Source: Gymnopilus junonius (lineage: Eukaryota; Basidiomycota; Agaricomycetes; Agaricales; Galerinaceae). Taken from it: a stretch of 25,117 bases of DNA. Under the pieces are notes generated by a model, which was given only the letters and a program-made list of their open reading frames with translations, was not told where the DNA came from and did not search any database. Shown piece after piece: positions 7,525-16,942 of this stretch. Each line of letters starts with the position of its first letter. Position 1 is the first letter of the stretch. Both the position numbers and the translations under genes were made by a program. The DNA lies in contig JADNYJ010000460.1 in NCBI GenBank assembly GCA_015501075.1, forward strand, positions 1 to 25,117, in the 5' to 3' direction.

Positions 7525-8818
7525 TTATTCTTCTCCTTCAAGAATTTTCCAGTGCTTATCAAGAGCCGAGTGGACGACACGCGCCAGCGTCCGAACGACG
7601 ATTGGCTTGCTATACGACTTCAGAGTGTCATTGAAGTACTTCTCCACCTCTTCTTTATCGAAAGTTCGCGCCAGGAGGAGTTCTGCTGGTCCAAGGCCGA
7701 GTTCATTCAGACGCTTCAAATCCGAAGGAACATAGCTTAGCTGTTGGAAGAATGCCAAGAGCATATTAAATTCGGACTCTGCTTCCCCCTCTTCCTCTTC
7801 CCCGGTTTCATCTCCGTTTTGGACGGAGGCATGACGGACCCGCTTCGCCTTGGGTGCCGGCTCTTCTTCAACTTGTTCTGCTTCTGGCTGCTTACGCTTC
7901 CGTTTAACTTTTTGCGCGGGACTGGGCGACTCAGGCTCAATAGTAGAGGCTGGTGGAGACGGCGGCAACATTTTCTTGCTACTTTGTCGCGTGATCCAAG
8001 GCATCTTAGTATAGTCATCTCAGTTAAATCACGCACACGTTTTTACCGGTCATTCTTTACCTGTGTCTCCTTAACGTCGTTAGCTGCTTGTTTGCTCTGC
8101 GGGGTTTTCTGGCGCATACGTGATTAAACTGGATTCAGCCTTCAGCTAAAGAAAAGATCTCACCTCTTGTTTAGCAGGCTAGACAACACATTAAGTCAGT
8201 TATGATGCGAGGACGGCAACGTTGAACCGACTTCACCTTTTCCACGGAAGAGACAGACTCTTGAGAATCAGTTGACGCTGCGCTTGGGCTAGTCCCGTTA
8301 TTCTTCTGACATAAAAGGAAGATTAAGCCACATAAACACTCAAAGAGATGCATACCCACCTTCCGCTCCTTCTTTTGTTGTTTCTTCGTCTTCTTCACCT
8401 AATATGTGGAAGGCTTAGACGCATTACAAGCTAGGAGCAATGATCCACTTACCCAATCCCCAAGCATCCCCATTAAAGTCGGATGTATGTATTCCATATC
8501 CTCATCAATAGTATCCGCCTCCACTTTTGAACGATTATACTCGTTCGAAATGATGCGCTCGATAGCGCGTTTGTTACTCCGAAACACGTCCGCAATTTCT
8601 TGAATCGGTACGAGGTTCTGATCGTTCACATAACGGATAATGGCTCGAGCCTCACGATTCAGGCATCTCGTTTCGCTGTAAAGAATCACGATGAGCTGGG
8701 TCTCCAAATAAAGTGATTGAAGGCTTGCTCTCGTACCAGTGGAATGAGGTCGGGGTGGCATCCTTGACTGGGGTATAGAGGACTTGTTTAAGACCTTGGG
8801 CATAGCGGGCATACTCAT
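7525..8818 (-). CDS. uncharacterised nuclear-type protein, 338 aa, 6 exons
   Basis: I do not recognise a named family. Exons on the minus strand are 8818-8453, 8398-8360, 8305-8237, 8178-8164, 8108-8061 and 8004-7525. All five introns are GT...AG and phase 0, so the 338-codon frame is continuous. The N-terminal 122 residues include a helix-rich block with a helix-turn-helix look (REARAIIRYV, then PIQEIADVFRSNKRAIERI). Exons 2-5 encode a short, charged, lysine-rich linker. The last exon has nuclear-localisation-like clusters (KVKRKRKQ, KAKRVRH), an acidic run (ETGEEEEGEAESEF) and a C-terminal helical domain (LLAFFQQLSYVPSDLKRLNE...). The start at 8818 is chosen because upstream codons translate pyrimidine-rich leader sequence; a second ATG follows two codons later. 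A chromatin or DNA-binding role is a guess from composition only. Exon 4, with 15 nt, is the least certain part. Confidence 0.75.
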
Positions 8819-9078
8819 GGAAGGTGACTCGAGGCGAGAGTAGAAGAGGAAGGCAGGAAATGAAAACGTTGAAAAAAGGCGTGAACAAAGGGTAACGGGT
8901 CGGTGTTTAGAGAGGAGAGAACAAAGCGGTGGATTTTGGGGAGTTGGAAGAGACAGACTAGAAATAAAAAGAGGTGTATAATATACCACTGAGATCCGGA
9001 ACTTCCTTGCCGCTTCTTCGCGGCCCTGCAAGCTTGAGCGGAACTCCGCGACCAATGAGCTAAAATGTTTAAATAAAC

Positions 9079-9771
9079 CTAAATCAGCCGACCGCACGCT
9101 TCTTTCCAACACGAGGTTAAATGTCCCAGAAAAGTCGGTTCCTTGGCGTTAAACTTAAGGACAAAGCCAATATCCAATTCAGAAAGTTTCATTTTGCCCT
9201 CCGAACACGCATCTAGGCCAGGAGGGGTCATACCTCTTTCCACCAAGACCAAAGGGCAAGCGGCTGCATAACGATTTAGTGAATCAATGAAAAGCCCCAA
9301 ACGTGATCGGAGTGACGACACCACCCTGCTAGCTAGATTTTCGGAACACGCAGGAAGGAGAAAAAAGTAAGGAAATTTGAATTAAACTCTAAGAACTAAA
9401 CAGGATCACTTGCATAAGGTTCCCACTGCCAAGCCGTTGCTTCTACGGAGCACTTCATTCTGCAAGTAAATTTGGGTGATCGGCATGTCCTGTTGAGAAA
9501 TCATCGGTCGGTCAATATTTGAGTACTGCGCTGGGAAAAGAAACAGAACAAAAACTAGACCAATTCCCCCATAAGTTATTTTGGATGTTTGTTGACGGAG
9601 TGAGGACAGATCGGCAAAGGTAAAAAAAGCAAAACTGCGGTATTCCCACCAGGACAGACAGTCAAACAAGTTAAGAACAAAGTTAAAACAACATGCATTC
9701 CTGTAACTACAAAGTGAGAGGTCAAAATATAAGGTGAAAAATGAGTTGAAATCTGCGAATACACGAAGCAT
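9079..9771 (-). CDS. uncharacterised gene, at least 2 exons, 5' end unclear
   Basis: Two coding-looking blocks join in frame: 9771-9410 and 9325-9079, across an intron with GTGATC donor and GCTAGCAG acceptor. The product is unrecognised. Visible stretches are ISQQDMPITQIYLQNEVLRR, then SRLGLFIDSLNRYAAACPLV, MTPPGLDACSEGKMKLSELD and a C-terminus FLGHLTSCWKEACGRLI. The frame stays open upstream of the ATG at 9771 to about 9990 with plausible residues (IFEYQTTFIYLPSS, FRPKFHDPRTTF). The true start may therefore lie further up, close to the DGK1 stop, or a frameshift may hide it. The 9570-9760 segment is F/L-rich and may include unrecognised introns. It lies head-to-tail between DGK1 and the 338-aa gene, all on the minus strand. 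Confidence 0.4.
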
Positions 9772-9997
9772 GCGGGGGTCATCATTTAAAAACGTGGTGC
9801 GTGGATCGTGGAATTTAGGGCGGAAGGTGTAACTGGAAGAGGGTAGGTAAATAAATGTCGTTTGGTATTCGAAGATAGGAGCATCCTTTAATTGTCGAGG
9901 TTCTATGGCGAGCGGAAGCAGATTAAGGTAGCAGCTAAACAGCTGGGATGGGTAGGTGCGCAGAGGCAGGCGATGACGAGGATGATAGTCTAAAGCA

Positions 9998-11468
9998 TCA
10001 TGAGAGGATCCACGACGTAGCGATCCCGAGTAATTTTAAGAATCCAAGGATACATCCTCCAGATATAATAGGTAAAGTCAGATTATCATCCGCTGAGCCA
10101 AGATCTAGGAAGAAAATAGGAATGCGACGTTAATTAGGGCGGATCTCGAACCAATTGAGTATTTACCTAGCGCTTCAGCAATGCCACTGACGATACCAGC
10201 AATACGGAAATAGCAAGAAGCCCCAATGCACCGCCGCCACCCAGACTCTTCGGTTCAGAGTCAGGCACCAGCTGCCTCACTCCTCCATCCCAAGCCCACG
10301 TGACTTCCTTGCCACCAGCACGCATCGGAGCGATGAAGCTCCAGAAGCCAAGGGCGATGCACGCTCCGGTGATAGAGGCAGCTGTGAACCCAGCTAGAGA
10401 TTTGCGAGGTGCGAGAGGAAGATGAAGGAAGGGCAACCGAGAGGCAGCTTACGCGTTGCGGAGCCATAGAGTCTGCCGAAGGTGGACGCAGCCGTATCTG
10501 CCCATGATAAGCTAAAAGGAGGTTCTAATGAGCTTCCCGTAGTCGCAGGAGGTATATGATATCACGTACATGAGGATTGCGACGGTGGCCACGTCTTGAG
10601 GATAGCAAGATAAGACGAAGTTCACTCCAAGGATGTACCAGACAACGCCGTTTATCGAGTCCTGTCAGGGAATGCGTGGTTAGTACGTCTAGGCACGGGT
10701 GCGGGGAAAATGAAATACACACCCTCTCACTTTCCCTCATAAGAAATCCAAGGAGACCTTCATACGTCGCGCAAAACGTCTCGATTTGAACCTCAATAGG
10801 TCAGCGGGGACAATGATTGCTAGAGCCATCCATAGTACAAGCATAACAGTGTTAACATCGCCTTCAGCAATATACAAATACAACGTGAAAAACCCTTGAA
10901 GGCGGGGAGCATGTTAGCCGAGTAACGAAATGAAGGAAGCCCCCACTCTCACCTATGGACCCGTGTAACACCTTGCGGGGGATCTCGAGGTCCGACTTGG
11001 ATTTCTTGAGCGCGGAGGGGTGGGCAACGCCATTGGGTTGTCCATTCGTAGCCTCGGGTGGTTGTTTGCTGGCCTGAGCATTCCTGTTCCTCAGGGCCTC
11101 TTTGCCGAGAGCGTACAGGGCTTTCTCTACCTCTATTTCCTCGCCCTCAGGAGCAGATTCTTCTTCTTCTGGTACAGAGAGGGTCATGTCTACCATCTCA
11201 AGGTGACCAAGCCCCTCTAGACGCTTGATGACCTTGCGAGTGATGTTCTTGACACCCTTCGGGCTCTCGGCCGACAGTGGTGTCGGTTGGAAGGAGATGA
11301 TGGGGGAAGGAGAACGTTTAGAGGATATTGAAGATGCAGGAGAAGCCCCGATGATAGGTGTGGACCGTGTCTGAGAGGGGAACGGGCAGAACGGGACCGA
11401 CGGCGGGAGTGATTTGGCGAGGGGTCGTGTGCGTTGGCTGTGGCAGTGTCACGGTCGACTGAGGTCAT
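9998..11468 (-). CDS. DGK1: DGK1-like CTP-dependent diacylglycerol kinase, 5 exons, four frameshifts
   Basis: Family members phosphorylate diacylglycerol to phosphatidate with CTP in the ER/nuclear-envelope membrane, opposing the Pah1 phosphatase. Exons are 11468-10953, 10894-10723, 10661-10570, 10511-10167 and 10104-9998. The N-terminus is S/P-rich and basic, then KNITRKVIKRLEGLGHLEMV and an acidic segment. The membrane domain starts PRKVLHGSIGFFTLYLYIA; then MLVLWMALAIIVPADLLRFK, INGVVWYILGVNFV, ILSWADTAASTFGRLYG, LPLAPRKSLAGF and AGIVSGIAEALDLGSADDN, ending LTLPIISGGCILGFLKLLG. These are CTP-transferase-fold hallmarks of DGK1/phosphatidate cytidylyltransferase relatives. One base is missing in each of four places: the G run 11377-11380, near 10764-10768, at 10443-10444, and near 10201-10205. 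Counting these, exon phases close perfectly at 411 residues. Without allowing for them the gene breaks into several short frames and the last exon is missed. Confidence 0.88.
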
Positions 11469-12081
11469 GGCGGAGAGCTATGTTTCAAAGTCGTATCGTT
11501 GTCGTCAACGGCGTCGACGGGGTCGTAATAAATGACCTTTTAATGTGCGCTCGTCGTTGTGCTCGACAGCGAAGAAGGGGAATAGTTGCGATGCAAGGGC
11601 ATTGTTTGTTCCGGCTTTTTTACCCGTTGCAAACCAAATATGACGTCCTTATCCTGTTTTAGCTCCTCTGCTACACACCCGGGTCGTTCTATCAACCTGA
11701 GTTTGAATCTGGCCAAACAAAGTAGCGTTCAAGTCTGAGTCAAGTTCACTTTGAAAACAAAGGAGCTGAGTGGGTTTAGATCTGCCGGATCTTGAGCCCA
11801 GCGCATCTCCAATTTGCGCTCAACTCATTTCCCTTGGGGCTGCGCTATATTTACATACCCCTCGGAACGCACATCCGGTGGCTCAATCGGCCATTCTCGG
11901 AATTTCGGGTACACCCTGCTCATCGTCGCCCACGACGCCGCCGCCTTCATTGCAGCCTCAATTTCTCATTTGGATGTTGAAAATAAACATTGCATATTGT
12001 AACTCGAATACATGATAGATAAAATGTCTTAAAAGAAAGGTTCACCAAGGCGAAAAAGCTCAGGGAACTCAAACCCCTGTC
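11469..12081. other. DGK1 upstream region
   Basis: This contains the DGK1 promoter and leader, with no recognised gene. The three overlapping plus-strand frames at 11770-12015 cover the same bases in different phases and show no family features, so I treat them as chance. No TATA box stands out. Confidence 0.45.
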
Positions 12082-12319
12082 CTGTCAACACAGTGCAACC
12101 TTTGTCCAGACCGTCTGAGGACACCCTAGAAGATGCATGTCAGGTGTGTATCCATCTCTGGACAAAGATAAGACTCACCTTCCATAAGCCAGGTCCGTAT
12201 CATCCCTCCCCCTCTCTTGTCAACGCACTGCAATTCTTGTCCTTCAAAAGATGTTCAAGGATGCGCTACAGGAATGTGTGTCAGGTGTGTATCTCCAGAT
12301 AGGGGTAAGGCTCACCTTT
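12082..12319. repeat. two-copy degenerate tandem repeat, period about 135 bp
   Basis: CTGTCAACACAGTGCAACCT at 12082 recurs as CTTGTCAACGCACTGCAATT at 12216. TGTCAGGTGTGTATC near 12138 recurs near 12281, and GACTCACCTT at 12172-12181 recurs as GGCTCACCTT at 12310-12319. The copies are imperfect and include small indels. Function unknown. Confidence 0.6.
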
Positions 12320-12782
12320 ACTAAACCGAGACCTTGCTGTTGGGAAGAAGGAAGTCAGAACACAACAGAACAAGTCACAAAGCCGACATAAGTTTGCGAG
12401 CGAAAGACTGTGCCATTCAACATGGTGCCAGACAGGAGGCAATCAGGGAACAACTGATCACAGCCAACGCACACGGGACAAACCCCCGTGAAAGCCAACA
12501 AGACGGCTTTGTCGCAGGACGAAGAACAAAGAAATGGTGGATGAGTCGACGGGGGTGGTGTGAGGAAGAGAAAATTGCACAGCACACGGCCAGGTCACAC
12601 GGCCAGGTCACATGGCTGTCACACAGATCCAAAGGGTGTGCAGTGGCAATACCGCGTCATCTCCGTCTTCTGCCCAGCCTGTCGAAAGCCCAGCCTCACG
12701 AACGATGGAACATGGAAAGACAGAAATTTTATTCGAGAATATTGTAAATTAATTAGCACTTAATTTATTACCCATAACGTGC
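12320..12782. other. intergenic, low-complexity patch
   Basis: No gene was recognised. A 13-bp motif CACACGGCCAGGT is repeated exactly in tandem at 12583-12595 and 12596-12608, followed by a partial third copy (CACATGGC). The 137-codon plus-strand frame at 12334-12747 is Q/R/H-rich without family features and is probably not a gene. Confidence 0.4.
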
Positions 12783-13434
12783 TCACTGGCCATGCGCTGC
12801 CATGAGCAAACTCGGCATGCCAGTTTGCATGAAAGAGAATTGTTGCTGTGGCGAGGCCGCAAATGATATGCCGGGGTTGGAAGTGGAAGGCTGAGATGAG
12901 AACATAGGTGCAGAATGAGGGACTGCTGGTGTATTGAGCTGGCTTATGCTGAGCATGCTCTCGGTTGATTGATGGGAGAGACTGGTTGCGAGGCCTCCTT
13001 GGCGAGCACTTGCAGGGCAATTGAAATGTTCATTATCTTGATGAATGGTCTCATCAACGTAGCTGTGCAATGCCATGTCAGATTGTGTCAAGTCGAAGCA
13101 TGAGAAGAACTCACCCTTTCCACGCTGGTCCTGCAAAGTTGGTTGACTTGCCACGCTTCTCGATCTCCTCCTCAAACCACTTATCCACCCTGGACCAGAA
13201 GTCTTCTCCATCTGGCACTCTTCCAGCCTTGGTTGTCTTGGTTGTCTTCGCTTTTTTTGTCTTCAGCTTCCCAGGCTGTCCACGTCCATGCTTGCTTCCG
13301 GCCTGAGTCCGAGCTTGCTGCGACTCGTGAACATCAGAGTCATCAGAAGGGCTGACGCCAACTTCTGGCAGGCTCACATCGTCCTCAGGCTCTTCAGCAA
13401 CAAGTAAATCCTTGTTTTCATAAGAAAAGCGACG
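12783..13434 (-). CDS. transposon-associated hypothetical protein, 2 exons seen
   Basis: Exons are 13434-13115 and 13062-12783, joined by a GTGAGT...CACAG intron in frame. The first exon is acidic then lysine-rich (KLKTKKAKTTKTTKAGR), followed by a conserved-looking block DGEDFWSRVDKWFEEEIEKR and FAGPAWKGYVDETIHQDNEH across the splice. The tail is S/P/Q-rich and probably disordered. I recall the DFW..VD.WF...I..RG...WK.Y.....D motif from hypothetical proteins repeated in mushroom genomes near transposons, but cannot name a family. No ATG is visible at the 5' edge: the exon begins after an acceptor-like CTATATAG, so the upstream exon may be the frame at 13448-13912. Function unknown. Confidence 0.5.
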
Positions 13435-13447
13435 CTATATAGAGTAG

Positions 13448-13912
13448 TCAGTCTTCCAGTTCAGTTTCACCGACAGCCTCGAGCAGATTCCAGTCGATAC
13501 CCGTTATGGGTGAGGGAGAGTTTTGAGTAATGTCAGCCCCAGGTGGAAGGGCTGGATGGGAAGGAGGATAGAGTGGCAGGGAAACATTGCCTGTGGCTGC
13601 AAGAAGCAAGGTGCGGAATCCGTCTTCAATGACCATTGAATTGGGAAGACTGTTGACAGCCTGAGAATGACGCTTGGCAGCTTCGGCGAGCATAAACTTC
13701 ATCAGTGCGGCATTGTGCGTGTCTGTCTCTTCATGTCCCTTGCAATTGTAAGAAAGTCGTTCACGGTGGTCGGCACAAGGTTTGCAGGTGAAGACCGTGC
13801 TTCCATCAGGTTTAACGTGAGGCGTCCAGTCTGTGATCATTGAATTGAATTTCCATGACATCATATTCTTGAGAAAAGAAGACTGACATTCGAGATTGGG
13901 CTCATAAGGCAT
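13448..13912 (-). CDS. putative zinc-finger-like ORF, possible upstream exon of the neighbour
   Basis: The open frame of 154 codons starts MPYEPNLECQSSF and contains WTPHVKPDGSTVFTCKPCAD followed by CKGHEETDTHNAAL. The spaced C..C ... C..H ... H residues resemble a BED- or C2H2-like zinc-binding module as found in transposon proteins. It ends about 14 bp before the acceptor of the next minus-strand block, and I could not find an in-phase splice joining them. Either a frameshift or a separate short gene explains this. No function can be assigned beyond possible nucleic-acid binding. Confidence 0.45.
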   Translation of the reverse strand: MPYEPNLECQSSFLKNMMSWKFNSMITDWTPHVKPDGSTVFTCKPCADHRERLSYNCKGHEETDTHNAALMKFMLAEAAKRHSQAVNSLPNSMVIEDGFRTLLLAATGNVSLPLYPPSHPALPPGADITQNSPSPITGIDWNLLEAVGETELED

Positions 13913-14433
13913 TGTGCGGCGGGGACTTTCTTGTTTGGATGAGGCTTCCTGAGATGGTGTTCAGAGGATGGATCGTACTCAAAGTGTATTTCAAAAAAAT
14001 TTCAAATCCTCAGAACTCGCACCCAACGTGATCTGCGGTTTAAGTTTGTTGCATTCCGACGGAGCTTGAACTGTGTGCAGTAAAAATAAGAACTCAACGC
14101 AAATTCAGACCCAATTTGTATTTACTCTCGGACGCTTAAACCTAACGCATTCGAAGGTCCGGGTGTGTAGGCTCGGAGCAAGCCCCGCTCCGGCCCGTGA
14201 AGCGGGCACCTTTGCTAGAAGGGGCTTGCGAGGGGTTGACCGCCCATAGTGCTGGGTTGTTATCTGCCCGGCAATGTCCGAGACACTGACTGCTCGCCAT
14301 TGTCATTGACCTCCTGGACGCAAATAAATGTTTTGAGATACGACGACTTGCAGGCATATGTAAGAGTATATACTAGTCGAATCTGTCTATTTAGAATTTT
14401 TTATTAAGGCCTTAAAGAGGCATAAAACATTAA
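13913..14433. other. intergenic, no gene recognised
   Basis: The minus-strand frame at 14142-14357 shows no family features. GC content falls from about 55% to AT-rich toward 14400, ending at the palindromic repeat at 14434. This may be the border of the transposase-like pseudogene's element. Confidence 0.35.
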
Positions 14434-14480
14434 AATGTTATCTGCCACAGCCAATGGCAGATAACATGGCAGATAACATT
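14434..14480. repeat. palindrome plus direct repeat, GGCAGATAACAT motif
   Basis: AATGTTATCTGCCA at 14434-14447 is followed after seven bases by its near-perfect inverse TGGCAGATAACAT at 14455-14467. The motif then repeats directly, overlapping by one base, at 14467-14480. It sits at the 5' border of the transposase-like reading frame and could be an element end or a transposase-binding site (inference). Confidence 0.65.
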
Positions 14481-15668
14481 GGCATGTGAGGGTGTTTCTA
14501 TGTATGAAAAAGCAGGGATTGATAAATATGGGCTGCAGAAGTGGAAATGCCTGCGTGGAACTAACAATGTTGAAGGTGGGCCACACGGTGACATCTATCG
14601 AAAGTTTGGAGCACTTCATGGTTAGTCTTTGGCTCTCAATGATTATGAATCCATTATTCTTATAGCTTCATTTTCAGCAGGACCACATTTAACTACAAAT
14701 TGCTTAACTGATCACCGCACATGGTATAATCTCCAGGTAATTTATTATTGTATGTTATACACCTGTATCTCAAGCTTTTTAATTTAGGCCTTTGCAAAAC
14801 ATCTATATGGGGTCGACTGGGATTACCATCATGATCTAGGGCTTATAAACTGCACAGCTTTTCTTCTGAATTATCTTTCAGACATAACTGGCAGTGCTGC
14901 ATCATATGCAGAATAGATAAATGGTGATTTATATGAAAGAACAATAGAGCAGTTTGGAATTTGCACATTTCCAGGTGTGTTCATGTTTGCTATTTCACAA
15001 TACAAATTGACAACAAATTTATAGAAACATTGTGAACACGATTTTGTATGGAGCCTTATTCAGAGGCTGCCAAATCTGCCTTCAAGCTCAATGCTAATGA
15101 TGACTGGCTTCGAAAGCGACAAGGCCTTGCACTTCCTGCACTTCCTCCAACAACCCAAGAAGCCCGACAATACTTCTTTACCAAAGTATGTGAATTCTCT
15201 GAGCTTGCTATTTCCAATGGCAAGAAACATGTCAACTTCGAGGCCTTTACACAAGAGTGGAATCGAACAGCTGATGGAAAAGAGCGATTTTATGTGACTG
15301 TTGAAGTTCTTTGTGCCTATGCAAAAGGATGGGAGAAGACCAGCAATGTTCGTGCATCTCAAGAGCTGATATCAAATCAAATGCAGAGCCTCGACTCTTC
15401 AGCTCAGGTGTTCCTTGCACCTTCAAAAACTTTCCCAGAGTATCTCACATCAGCTCCCTTGCATCTCCATCCTTTGGAGGGTGTAGTTGAGCTATCCGAG
15501 GACCTGCCAATGCCAAACTCTCTTTCTACTGACCTTTCTACCTCACAAGTATGTTATCCCCTGCCAAGCTCAACAATACAGATACACAAAGAAATCCTAC
15601 CTTCTGCCCCAACTCTGGAGCCAACTGAGATGCAACAATATTCACGAGAGCCATCAGTGTATGTTTGA
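14481..15668 (+). pseudogene. decayed DDE-type transposase-like gene, C-terminal part
   Basis: Coding segments separated by introns read in one frame: to 14620, 14678-14736, 14788-14974, and from 15025. The first contains KCLRGTNNVEGGPHGDIYRK, the RGTN..EG.H pattern that I associate with the last acidic residue of DDE transposases/integrases in basidiomycete elements. Then come LTDHRTWYNLQ, AFAKHLYGVDWDYHHDLGLI and INGDLYERTIEQFGICTFP. The final piece from ATG 15048 contains KLNANDDWLRKRQGLALP and VNFEAFTQEWNRTADGKERF. Two in-frame stops mark decay: TAG at 14914-14916, where W (TGG) fits the context, and TGA at 15033-15035, where CGA fits. The N-terminal half is absent. The transposase assignment is from motif memory; the superfamily branch is not assigned. 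Confidence 0.55.
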
Positions 15669-15990
15669 CAATTTTCTCCTTGTTTTTCAAGATGCTGATT
15701 GTAGCAATAGCAACTCATTGGCAAATAATTATGTCAGGAGTGCAGAAATGAGCTGTGAAAATTCAATGTCTGGACAGGTTCCGGCTGCCAAGCAATGGCA
15801 AATCATTCCTGAACATCTGCGCAAGTGCACAACTAGGTCATGCTGCCGTTGCCAAGGTATAGACTGCCTGGGAGGCAATGACATTTTAAAATGTCCTGCA
15901 GTGTGTGTAGTTCCATGCAAAAAATGCTTGAAGACAGAGAACTGCAGAGGGGTGGACAATGGGAGACAATGTACATCATCAAATACTTAA
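15669..15990 (+). pseudogene. cysteine-rich C-terminal segment of the transposase-like gene
   Basis: The open frame ending at TAA 15988-15990 carries a dense cysteine cluster: CTTRSCCRCQGIDCLGG, CPAVCVVPCKKC and CRGVDNGRQC. The spacing suggests a zinc-binding module such as transposases often carry at their C-terminus. It lies just downstream of the frame ending at 15668 in another phase. A donor-like GTATGT near 15660 and an acceptor-like TTTTTCAAG near 15691 suggest an intron, but the phases do not join without a one-base change. It is probably the last exon of the same decayed gene. Confidence 0.5.
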
Positions 15991-16714
15991 GTAGTTGATA
16001 CTGTAAAGGATTACATAAATCGATGACAAATTCTCCCTTTTCCTCTCTTTTTCTCTTTTTTCCCCTTTTGGATACCCAGTAGTATGGGGGGAAAACCTTG
16101 CGAGGCTCACTTTCTATAGGTGTGGGCCAAATATGATATAACTGAGTTTGAAAATATAATCATGTACAAACAAAGTAACTTGGCCAAATAATGCAGCTAC
16201 TTTGACATGTTCTGGGCCACGAAAGTCCAGAACCAGAGCATAAATCAGTGAGATGAGCCTGATTCCCGAACATGGGGTAAAATTTAGAATATTTGACCAT
16301 TTCCTTAGCTCGGGAGGCCACTCAATAAACACCACTGTACAAGGAAACTCATTAGGTCAGTGCAGTCAGGTGATGAACTGGCCCTTTTGCATACATTCTT
16401 TCGAAGATTGGAAGGCATCTGGAGAGCTTGAAAAATAAGATAAAATTTTTAATCTGGGTAACATTTAAAGAGGATGGGGAGGGCACGTGAAGCTCCTAGA
16501 AAAATAAATAATCCTGGTCATTTGAGGTAGATAAATCAAAAATCCACCCTGTTCTCCTCCCCACCCTGGAGTATTTGAAAGGCATCTATGCAATTCACAG
16601 TTCTTAGTGCATATGCATATTGAGCGGGCCGCGCAAAGTGCAGTAGGAAAAAATAATGTGCTACTCAGACCTACCCAAATCAAGGACTGTAGAAATCTGA
16701 ACCTCTATGTAGAA
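15991..16714. other. intergenic between transposon remnants
   Basis: There is a pyrimidine tract at 16034-16068 (CTTTTCC/TTTTTCTC-like). Otherwise the stretch is AT-rich sequence without a plausible gene. Short frames on both strands lack family features. Confidence 0.4.
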
Positions 16715-16912
16715 AGGGGGGAATATTGATGATATTCAGATCACAAGTCCTGTACCAACCAGAGACTCTTATATACGTATTCTATGGGGGCCATTGGGCC
16801 AGTATCTACAATACCTAAGGACGAGCCCTATTCAGAGCTCTTATAAGGGGCAAACGGCCTTAGGTCAAGGCCATTATTCATTGTTGGTTTACGGTGTCAA
16901 TATCTTCCAACA
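16715..16912 (-). repeat. Copia 3' LTR
   Basis: On the minus strand it starts TGTTGGAAGATATTGACA (from 16912), directly after a GA-rich tract, and runs about 195 bp to near 16715-16721. There TCAATATTCC mirrors the start imperfectly, and the expected terminal CA is no longer clear. A TATA-like CTTATAAGAGC lies in its middle (near 16840). Confidence 0.65.
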
Positions 16913-16942
16913 CTCCTCCTCACCATAAACCTATACTCCTCC

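Noticed and set aside
7525..8127. Plus-strand frames antisense to the last exons of the 338-aa gene
   Set aside because: No family features, and the opposite strand has a consistent six-exon model.
8399..9112. Long minus-strand frame extending the 338-aa gene upstream of 8818 to 9112
   Set aside because: The extra 5' codons translate pyrimidine-rich leader-like sequence (SLP, PLCSLL, FSTFSF) and overlap the stop-side of the next gene; the ATG at 8818 is the first with coding-like sequence after it.
11770..12015. Three overlapping plus-strand frames
   Set aside because: They use the same bases in different phases, none has conserved-looking blocks, and no intron pattern joins them.
12583..12608. 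Short tandem repeat considered as a CRISPR-like array
   Set aside because: Only two contiguous 13-bp units without spacers, in a fungal genome.
12334..12747. 137-codon plus-strand ORF
   Set aside because: It covers a 13-bp tandem repeat and is Q/R/H-rich without domain-like features; no promoter or splice support.
14142..14290. GC-rich stretch with short inverted repeats considered as a tRNA or other structured RNA
   Set aside because: I could not form a cloverleaf with anticodon arm and T-arm GGTTC/GATTC-type signature; no RNA family recognised.
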